A stretch of 64,000 nucleotides of DNA from contig NZ_JBNAGF010000001.1 in assembly GCF_049801055.1 (NCBI RefSeq), positions 186,001 to 250,000 on the forward strand, read 5' to 3'. A program made the position numbers and the translations under genes. Under the pieces are notes generated by a model that was not told where the DNA came from, ran no database searches, and saw only the letters and a list, made by a program, of their open reading frames with translations. Each line of letters starts with the position of its first letter. The stretch's first letter is position 1. Shown piece after piece: positions 58,559 to 64,000 of this stretch. The DNA comes from JBNAGF01 sp049801055. GTDB taxonomy: Bacteria > Pseudomonadota > Alphaproteobacteria > Rhodobacterales > Rhodobacteraceae.

Positions 58559-59518
58559 CTAGTTTCTGTTTCCCCCGAGGATGTCGGGGTGGTAGTAGTG
58601 CGGCTCGCGAATGCCATTTTTCCGAAGTGCGATCCCATTCAGCAATTCGCGGATCATGTTGTTGGTAATCAAGGCCGTTGTGCGCCCACGGTCGTCCACC
58701 AACGGATTGTATTCAACAAAATCGGCTCCCACGATGTCGCCTGTAACAGCGACGGTTCGAATGAACTCGACCAACTGTCGCGTCGTCCAGCCACCCAGCA
58801 CAGGCGCAGTTACTCCGGGAGCCGCAGCAGGATCTAGAACGTCGATGTCAACGGACAGATAGATCTTGCCCGGGCCAGCTTTGATGTCTTCAACGACGTC
58901 CATGAGAACATTGCGAAAACCGCGATCTTCAAACTCGCCCTGCCAGTAGATGCGCACGTTGTTTTCACGGTACCACGCCAGTTTGTCGGGGCCATAACCA
59001 GGCGCCCGCTGCCCAACCGAGATCATGTGTTTCCCATCGACAAGACCTTCTTCGACGGACAATTTAACCATGTTCCCTATGGTGACATAATGGCCAAGGT
59101 TCTCCGAACTCATGTCGGTGTGCGCATCGACATGAATGATCGTCATGCTTTTCTTGCCGTAGTCATCGGTCACACCCAGAACGTGCGGGTACATGATCGA
59201 GTGGTTGCCGCCGACCATAATGGGAATGGCTCCCGTTTCGGCGACTTCGCGGACGGTTTCGCGAATAGACCCCAAACTTCTTTCAATACTCATGGCATCT
59301 ACGGGAATATCGCCGTAGTCGACCATGACAAGATCGGCAAACGGATCGACCTGCGTTTCCGTTGAAACCCCGCTGGGACCCCAAGGCAGGATAACTTCTG
59401 CCGTTCGGACAGCCTGAGCTGCCCAACTCGTTCCGACCCTGCCATAGCCGCCGTTGTCCATAGGCACGCCCATGATTGCGACCTCAACATTCCCCGCCTT
59501 TAAGTCCTCTGGTGTCAA
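58559..59518 (-). CDS. speB: Agmatinase/ureohydrolase, main fragment
   Basis: The main open part of a ureohydrolase, 319 residues. Binuclear manganese motifs are complete: GGNHSIMYP, HVDAHTDM and SVDIDVLDPAAAPG. The expected N-terminal block (WHGIPTFFRLPVALTPEDL) lies immediately upstream in the same frame, but there is no ATG, GTG or TTG start before it. The frame's only start, a TTG at 59518, has no ribosome binding site and would omit the block. A 5-bp tandem duplication upstream appears to have broken the reading frame, so this is likely a damaged gene. Substrate may be agmatine or another guanidino compound. Confidence 0.75.
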   Translation of the reverse strand: MTPEDLKAGNVEVAIMGVPMDNGGYGRVGTSWAAQAVRTAEVILPWGPSGVSTETQVDPFADLVMVDYGDIPVDAMSIERSLGSIRETVREVAETGAIPIMVGGNHSIMYPHVLGVTDDYGKKSMTIIHVDAHTDMSSENLGHYVTIGNMVKLSVEEGLVDGKHMISVGQRAPGYGPDKLAWYRENNVRIYWQGEFEDRGFRNVLMDVVEDIKAGPGKIYLSVDIDVLDPAAAPGVTAPVLGGWTTRQLVEFIRTVAVTGDIVGADFVEYNPLVDDRGRTTALITNNMIRELLNGIALRKNGIREPHYYHPDILGGNRN

Positions 59519-59637
59519 GGCAACAGGAAGCCGAAAGAACGTTGGTATTCCGTGCCATGCCAGTCCGGCCAGGGTACGCTGAATATTGATGGGGCGGGGT
59601 CCCTTTTGTCCTTCGAGAAATCGCGTTTTTGGAACAA
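59519..59637 (-). pseudogene. Out-of-frame 5' part of the agmatinase gene
   Basis: A TTG at 59637 with a GGAG site 5 nt ahead begins MFQKRDFSKDKRDPAPSIFS, in a different frame from the main fragment. Removing one copy of a tandem TGGCA repeat at 59553-59562 joins the two frames and gives PWPDWHGIPTFFRLP, a normal agmatinase N-terminus. The repaired gene would be 357 codons. The frame upstream of the TTG is open to 59712 and looks protein-like, so the true start could be elsewhere. Confidence 0.6.
59553..59562 (-). repeat. 5-bp tandem duplication (TGGCA twice) in the agmatinase gene
   Basis: On the minus strand TGGCATGGCA is a perfect two-copy tandem repeat. With both copies the downstream coding frame is shifted; with one copy the frame is continuous across the conserved HGIPTFF motif. 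A slipped-strand duplication, or a sequencing or assembly error, would explain it. Confidence 0.7.
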
Positions 59638-59656
59638 AATGTCTCCGGTAGGATCA

Positions 59657-60294
59657 TCCGGATTCAGTCTGATAATCTTGCTTTCAGGGTCGTATGCCTT
59701 TTCGAAAGCGGTCTACTTACCAGAAGCAATCGTGGGGGAAAGAAACGGAAGACACATTGCAGAAACTGCAAAACACATGTTCAAAAATGAGCTACAGCGG
59801 AATCCATAAGGCATCTTTTTTGTTCCCCTAAAGAATTAGCAAACGTCTTTTGAATTCGAGTCAATGAAAACACTACCGAAGTCAAATTGCATGGACATTC
59901 CAACACCAGCTCGCACGTCGCTATAGTGCGCTACGTTGCTTTATCGGTCGCTCTTCATGTGTTCGATTGGTGCGCTGCAACCAACGCCAGCAAGGCCCGC
60001 AATAGAGACTTCTATGCACTTCTTATCGAAGGTCCGCTTCCCGTTCCTTGCGTAGGATGCTGCATACTCAATCAATGAGTGGTTCGGGCTACTTGCTGCC
60101 GTTCACGGCAGTCTTCTTCAATGTCAGCTTCTGTTTTGCCGTACACCCGCTTCGAGTAACCTTAGGGGATCCAGAGTAATGAGGAGTAAACCGTTAAGCA
60201 TCTGATACATGTTCTTTTTCCTCAGTGAGGTCGAAAGGCACAATAAAATCAGTAAACCATGAACTTAAGAAATGGCTAAGGTGGCTGACGGGCT
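59657..60294. other. Gene-poor, A/T-richer gap between agmatinase and modC
   Basis: About 640 bp with no intact gene. It is visibly richer in A/T than its neighbours (for example 59808-59880). On the minus strand 60161-60072 encodes 29 codons, GYSKRVYGKTEADIEEDC..., similar in style to the arm domain of phage integrases, bounded by stops on both sides. A second short stretch (TDFIVPFDLTEEKEHVSDA) lies upstream on the minus strand. These look like remnants of a decayed insertion, but neither is identified with confidence. Confidence 0.4.
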
Positions 60295-61383
60295 TCAGCC
60301 AAAACCGCCGACATCGCCGCGCGCAATCGACACACTCTTGATCACCGCCCAGCATTCGACCCCTTCGGACAACTCCAAGGCCTCTGCCGACCGGCGGGTA
60401 ATGCGTGCCAGAACACGTCCGGCCGGTGTTTCCACCGAGACAATGGCTCCCGGGCCATCACCCGCTCTGATATGTTCAACTTGTCCGGGCAGTTGGTTCA
60501 AGGCCGATAATCCGTCGGGCCTGCTGCGCGAAAGGATAACGCCCTGGGCTGCGATGCGGATACGGATCAACGCGCCGGGTGCCTGCGGAACGCGGGGCAG
60601 GAACAATGACTGCCCTCCTGCTTCAAGTTCGGTCAACCCGTCATCGTGATGGGTCTTGACCGTAGCCTCCAGCATGGCTCCGACCGAACGGATCCCGTCG
60701 GGGGTGAACATTGGGTCGCTGAGCACCTCCATTGCCGGCCCCTGTCGGGCAACCGTTCCACCCTCCAGCGCCACGACGGTTGTGGCCAAACGTGCAACCT
60801 CGGAGAGGGAGTGGCTGACATAGAGAACCGGAACCGATACTTCGTCCCGCAGCCGTTCAAAGTAGGGCATGATCTCGGCTTTGCGGGCCTCGTCCAGCGC
60901 TGCAAGAGGTTCGTCGGCAAGGATCAACTCGGGTCCTGCAAGCAAGGCGCGGCCGATCGCGACACGCTGTTTCTCACCGCCTGATAACAAGCCGGGACGC
61001 CGTGACAGCAGCGAACCGATGCCCAGCATTTCAACCACGCGATCGAATTCTCCACCTTTTGACCGTTTGCGCGCAAACCACTGGCCGAACAACAAATTTT
61101 GCCGGACCGTCAAATGCGGAAACAGTCTTCCCTCCTGAAAGATATATCCCAGCCGCCTGCGGTGAGGCGGTAGCCAGAGATTCTTCTCGGTATCGCACAA
61201 GACCCGGTTGCCGACTGCAATCTGACCGGTCTCAGGCCGCAACAGGCCGGCGACAGCCTGCACAACGGTGGTCTTTCCGGAACCTGATTGCCCGAACAGA
61301 ACCGTAACCCCCGGAGGCGCTTCGAAAGCGACGTTCAGCGTGAAGGCGCCTTGATCATGGCGCAGGGAGACCGAGAGCGTCAT
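60295..61383 (-). CDS. modC: Molybdate ABC transporter ATP-binding protein
   Basis: The ATPase of the molybdate importer, 362 residues. It has GQSGSGKTTVVQAVAGLL (Walker A), the signature LLSGGEKQRVAIGRALL, LILADEPLAALDEA (Walker B), and a C-terminal Mop-like domain (GPGAIVSVETPAGRVLARIT). It overlaps modB by 4 bp (ATGA). It is the last gene of the modABC operon; the gap after it has no gene. Confidence is high. Confidence 0.97.
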   Translation of the reverse strand: MTLSVSLRHDQGAFTLNVAFEAPPGVTVLFGQSGSGKTTVVQAVAGLLRPETGQIAVGNRVLCDTEKNLWLPPHRRRLGYIFQEGRLFPHLTVRQNLLFGQWFARKRSKGGEFDRVVEMLGIGSLLSRRPGLLSGGEKQRVAIGRALLAGPELILADEPLAALDEARKAEIMPYFERLRDEVSVPVLYVSHSLSEVARLATTVVALEGGTVARQGPAMEVLSDPMFTPDGIRSVGAMLEATVKTHHDDGLTELEAGGQSLFLPRVPQAPGALIRIRIAAQGVILSRSRPDGLSALNQLPGQVEHIRAGDGPGAIVSVETPAGRVLARITRRSAEALELSEGVECWAVIKSVSIARGDVGGFG

Positions 61384-62072
61384 GTTCCGTGAACCTTTCG
61401 CGCAAGCCGCCGTGCCAGCAGCTCCGAAACCAATAGTGCCGCCATCGAGATCACCACCGAGATCAAAACCAGCCGCAGGGCCGCGTCCTCACCTCCGGGC
61501 ACCTGAAGGAACGCGTAAATCGCTGAAGGCAGCGTTTGCGTCTGGCCCGGAATGTTCGATACAAAAGTGATTGTGGCGCCGAACTCTCCCATCGCCTTCG
61601 CAAAGGCCAGAACCGCCCCCGCCAGAATTCCGGGTAGGATCAGCGGCAGCGTAACCGTGGCAAAAACCCAGAACCGGGATGCCCCCAAAGTGGATGCCGC
61701 TTGTTCCAGCTTGGGGTCCACGGCCTCGATCGACAGGCGAATGGCCCGAACCAGAAGCGGGAACGCCATTACGCCAGCCGCGAGCGCGGCACCGGTCCAT
61801 TGAAAGGCAAAAACAATTCCGAGTTCTTGCAGGGGCCCGCCAATCGGGCCTTGTGTCCCGAAGCCCAACAAAAGCAGATACCCCGTTACCACGGGAGGAA
61901 GGATCAGCGGCAGGTGCACCAGACCGTTGAGCAGTTGGCGGCCGGGAAAACTCCATCTGGCGAGGGCGTGGGCGACGAGGACACCCAAGGGCAAGGTTGC
62001 CAGCGTTGCCCACAAAGCCACTTTGAGTGAAAGGGAAACTGCCTGCCATTCCTCGGGTCCAAGCCAGTCCAT
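61380..62072 (-). CDS. modB: Molybdate ABC transporter permease
   Basis: The membrane subunit, 230 residues with about five hydrophobic segments. The EAA-like loop is AASTLGASRFWVFATVTLPLI, and KAMGEFGATITFVSNIPGQTQTLP is the ModB-type signature. It starts 4 nt after modA and overlaps modC by 4 bp, so the three genes are tightly coupled. Confidence is high. Confidence 0.97.
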   Translation of the reverse strand: MDWLGPEEWQAVSLSLKVALWATLATLPLGVLVAHALARWSFPGRQLLNGLVHLPLILPPVVTGYLLLLGFGTQGPIGGPLQELGIVFAFQWTGAALAAGVMAFPLLVRAIRLSIEAVDPKLEQAASTLGASRFWVFATVTLPLILPGILAGAVLAFAKAMGEFGATITFVSNIPGQTQTLPSAIYAFLQVPGGEDAALRLVLISVVISMAALLVSELLARRLARKVHGT

Positions 62073-62075
62073 CCA

Positions 62076-62882
62076 CTACTCCTTTGGCGGCAGAAACCCG
62101 TGGTGGGTCAGGATTGACCGTGCATCGTCGCTTGCCAGAAACGCAAGCAGGGATTGCGCCGCCGCGGTATGCTGCCCCGACACCATCGCAGCTGGAAACC
62201 GGATCCTCGGGTGGCTGTCGGCGGGAAAGGTGCCGAGGATCCGAACCCTTGGATCCGCAGCCGCATCAGTCTCGTAGACGATGCCCAAGGGAGCTTCGCC
62301 TGAGGCAACCAGAGCAAGGGCGGCTCGCACGTTGTCGGCTTGCGCCACCTGACCCGCCACAGAGTCCCACAGGCCGAAATGCGTCAGGGCAGCCTTGCCA
62401 TATATCCCGGCCGGGACCGCATCGACCAGTGCCATTGCCAGATAGCCGCCATCCAGCAATGCAGCGGGATCGAAATCCGGTGTGAGCTGGCCAAGAACAG
62501 GCGTTTCCGGGTTCGACCCGATCAGGACCAGCCGATTTTCGACCATGTCAAACCGGGTGTCCGGTGCAATCCGGTTCTGGCATTCCAGCCAGTCCATCCA
62601 CCCGGTATTTGCGGAAATAAAAATGTCGGCCGGAGCGCCAAGCCCGATCTGTCGCGCTAGTGATGAGGAGCCAGCCAGAGAAATTGTTACCGTATGCCCG
62701 CTCTGGTCTTCGAACTTTTTGGCAATATCTTCCAGCGCGCCCTTGAGGCTGGCCGCCGCGAACACCGTGACCGGCTCAGCAGCAGCCGTAGTTCCGGCAA
62801 AGCACGTCAGCAGTAGCGCCAGCACTGTCAGCTGACGGCGTATGAGTATCAGGAAGAAGAAGCGGCTTTTCACAAAAAGCAC
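62076..62882 (-). CDS. modA: Molybdate ABC transporter substrate-binding protein
   Basis: The periplasmic molybdate-binding protein, 268 residues. A signal peptide (LTVLALLLTCFAGTTAAAEP) is followed by VTVFAAASLKGALEDIAKKF, the ModA signature. GSSSLARQIGLGAPADIFISA provides the oxyanion site. The reading starts at GTG; two further GTGs lie nearby and the exact start is uncertain, as no strong ribosome binding site is visible. A ModE-like box lies 12-35 bp upstream, between modA and modE. Confidence 0.95.
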   Translation of the reverse strand: MLFVKSRFFFLILIRRQLTVLALLLTCFAGTTAAAEPVTVFAAASLKGALEDIAKKFEDQSGHTVTISLAGSSSLARQIGLGAPADIFISANTGWMDWLECQNRIAPDTRFDMVENRLVLIGSNPETPVLGQLTPDFDPAALLDGGYLAMALVDAVPAGIYGKAALTHFGLWDSVAGQVAQADNVRAALALVASGEAPLGIVYETDAAADPRVRILGTFPADSHPRIRFPAAMVSGQHTAAAQSLLAFLASDDARSILTHHGFLPPKE

Positions 62883-62893
62883 CCGTGGAGGTT

Positions 62894-62917
62894 CGATATG
62901 TTCACACGGAAATATCG
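62894..62917 (-). promoter_or_regulatory. ModE-like box upstream of modA
   Basis: CGATAT-N12-ATATCG, a perfect 6-bp inverted repeat spanning 24 bp. E. coli ModE sites have the form CGnTATATA-N6-TATATnnCG, of the same total length, so this matches the ends and span of the known box. It lies directly before modA and 55 bp downstream of the modE stop, where it could repress modABC when molybdate is abundant. Confidence 0.65.
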
Positions 62918-62972
62918 GTGAAGTTCGCTGTATCGCAAGTAAAATGTGGTGGCGCTGTAAATTGCTGCGTGT

Positions 62973-63344
62973 TCACGTGTCAGATTTCGGATCGTTCAGC
63001 AAGCTTGCCAACTGACCGACATGCTCCGCGCCGGCCGAGCGTGCCTTGCTTTCCAATGCTCTGTACTCGGACAGGACTTTTAGCCCCATATCCGTCACTT
63101 GAGCCCCGCCACCCCTTGGTCCTCCGCGGGTGCTGACGACCACTGGGTCACGAAACATCGCGTTCATCGTCTCAACAAGCTGCCATGCGCGTTTGTAGCT
63201 CATTCCCATTTCTCGCCCGGCTGCAGCGATTGACCCGGTGCGGGAGATCCTTTCCAGTAACTCCGCCTTTCCGGGGCCGATCATCTCGTCAGGGCTGAAA
63301 TACAGGCGAAGGCGGAGTTTGGGTTCGGTCGGAATTGATGGCAT
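62973..63344 (-). CDS. modE: ModE-type winged-helix regulator
   Basis: A 123-residue regulator matching the N-terminal DNA-binding half of ModE (LRLRLYFSPDEMIGPGKAELLER, then AGREMGMSYKRAWQLVETMN). The C-terminal molybdate-binding Mop domains are absent, so it may need another protein to sense molybdate, or act differently. It reads toward modABC, 90 bp before modA, and most likely controls it through the box between them. Confidence 0.88.
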   Translation of the reverse strand: MPSIPTEPKLRLRLYFSPDEMIGPGKAELLERISRTGSIAAAGREMGMSYKRAWQLVETMNAMFRDPVVVSTRGGPRGGGAQVTDMGLKVLSEYRALESKARSAGAEHVGQLASLLNDPKSDT

Positions 63345-63428
63345 GGCGCAAATCTGCGCCTTAACCGGCGAAACCGCAAGCTGGTGGTCTGGGCTCGAAA
63401 CAGCATTTGTGGCTGCTGACTGTTCGCC

Positions 63429-64000
63429 TCAACTACGGTCTTTTCGTCGATGCAGCAGGTAGATGTCCATGATCCAGCCGTGATTGGCGCGTGCTGTTGC
63501 CCGTGTTTCGATAATCCTGTTGGCAACCTCGGTCAGAGGACCTTGGATGAGGATTTCTTCTTTCATGCCAACATAGGCCCCCCACCAGATGTCAAAGGAG
63601 GCCATGTCAAGGGATTGGAACGAGCAGTCACCGTCAAGCATGACCGCAGCCCTGTCCGCCAATGCAGGCCATCCGTTCTCGCGTAGACGGCGACCGGTGG
63701 TGACGACAAAAGGTGCCCCCAGATCGTTGACCGGTATTGCATGGGCTGCCGTCAGCGCTTGCAGGGCGGTGATGCCGGGGAATACCCGAATGGCAGGCAC
63801 CGGATCCAGCCGGGCGGCGATACGCAACGAGCTGTCATAAAGGGATGGATCGCCCCAGATCAGCAGCGCCACGTTCCGGGCTTGGGGATGGGCCTCGATG
63901 GCATCCTGCCAACGTTTGGCAATCGCATCGTGCCACGCATCGACGCCGCGCAAGTATCCGCCCTCGGTTCGCCGCACGGGGATATCAAAATACGCAATGG
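63429..64000 (-). CDS. cobF: Precorrin-6A synthase (deacetylating), partial
   Basis: A SAM-dependent methyltransferase of the aerobic cobalamin pathway, which methylates C-1 of the corrin ring and removes acetate. The visible 190 or so codons include YFDIPVRRTEGGY at the upstream edge, ALLIWGDPSLYDSSLRIA (the tetrapyrrole-methylase block), VFPGITALQALTAAHAI and AVMLDGDCSFQ, typical of CobF. The start lies beyond the window. Precorrin-6A synthase supports B12 synthesis, which fits the use of a B12-dependent mutase (Ecm) by this organism. Confidence 0.9.
   Translation of the reverse strand, partial: IAYFDIPVRRTEGGYLRGVDAWHDAIAKRWQDAIEAHPQARNVALLIWGDPSLYDSSLRIAARLDPVPAIRVFPGITALQALTAAHAIPVNDLGAPFVVTTGRRLRENGWPALADRAAVMLDGDCSFQSLDMASFDIWWGAYVGMKEEILIQGPLTEVANRIIETRATARANHGWIMDIYLLHRRKDRS

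Noticed and set aside
59516..59518. TTG as the true start of the agmatinase
   Set aside because: No ribosome binding site precedes it, and the conserved HGIPTFF block lies upstream in the same frame; the protein would be truncated at the N-terminus.
59552..59809. Plus-strand 85-codon frame opposite the 5' end of the agmatinase
   Set aside because: It reads antisense to protein-like sequence on the minus strand and has no convincing ribosome binding site or family match.
1..64000. CRISPR arrays, tRNA or rRNA genes, intact insertion sequences, prophage
   Set aside because: No array-like repeats, cloverleaf-like sequence, transposase gene or phage module was seen. A short recombinase-like fragment near 60.1 kb is too weak to call a mobile element.

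Overview
The window is a contiguous stretch of an alphaproteobacterial chromosome, most likely a marine Rhodobacteraceae (Roseobacter-group) species. The evidence is gene content and order: lpdA-odhB-sucA-DUF805-sucD-sucC, mdh, an L-malyl-CoA lyase/thioesterase paralogue, mesaconyl-CoA hydratase, sdhCDAB, ethylmalonyl-CoA mutase and crotonyl-CoA carboxylase/reductase lie in one neighbourhood. This closely resembles the arrangement I recall for Rhodobacter sphaeroides. The window also holds an H-NS/HvrA-type protein, a LuxR/LuxI pair, and TTG starts with good ribosome binding sites. No rRNA, tRNA, CRISPR array, intact insertion sequence or prophage was seen.

Layout. 1-10.9 kb (minus strand): the 2-oxoglutarate dehydrogenase / succinyl-CoA synthetase operon, a secreted protein of unknown function, and mdh. 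11-21.5 kb (plus strand): a TauE-type permease, malyl-CoA enzyme, NnrU, DUF1737, mesaconyl-CoA hydratase, a DUF1194 protein and the succinate dehydrogenase operon, in which two sulfotransferase-like genes sit between sdhA and sdhB. 21.7-30.1 kb: DEAD-box helicase, DUF1989 protein, purine nucleoside phosphorylase, H-NS-like protein, ecm, a PlsB-like acyltransferase and ccr. 30.2-34.2 kb: quorum-sensing genes (small ORF, luxR, luxI), a RecD-like helicase and an SDR. 34.3-40.8 kb (minus): a TIGR02186/TauE pair and a BMP-type nucleoside ABC transporter. 40.9-47.7 kb: RimI, TsaB, NifU-like, UspA, branched-chain aminotransferase, Lrp, an amino-acid dehydrogenase, TrpS and a rhomboid-like protein. 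47.7-58 kb: MurJ, GlnD, LppC-type lipoprotein, RsmI, YraN, GshB, an alpha/beta hydrolase and ComM. 58-60.3 kb: a gene-poor, decayed patch with a damaged agmatinase. 60.3-64 kb: ModCBA, a short ModE and the start-proximal part of CobF's visible region.

Together the first 30 kb couples the lower TCA cycle to the ethylmalonyl-CoA pathway: Ccr and Ecm build C5 intermediates from acetyl-CoA, mesaconyl-CoA hydratase and the malyl-CoA enzyme process them, and Suc/Sdh/Mdh receive succinyl-CoA and malate. The most interesting non-coding signal is a matched pair of GTGATCAC palindromes, exactly 21 bp apart, found upstream of both sucC and sdhC and followed in both cases by the same A-tract block (GCCAAAAAACCGC). 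This suggests a shared regulator of the two TCA operons. Other points of note are a 5-bp tandem duplication that frameshifts the agmatinase gene, a rhomboid protein lacking both catalytic residues, a 25-bp palindrome in front of the luxR unit, a ModE-like box in front of modA, and an intrinsic terminator pressed against the ribosome binding site of the H-NS-like gene.
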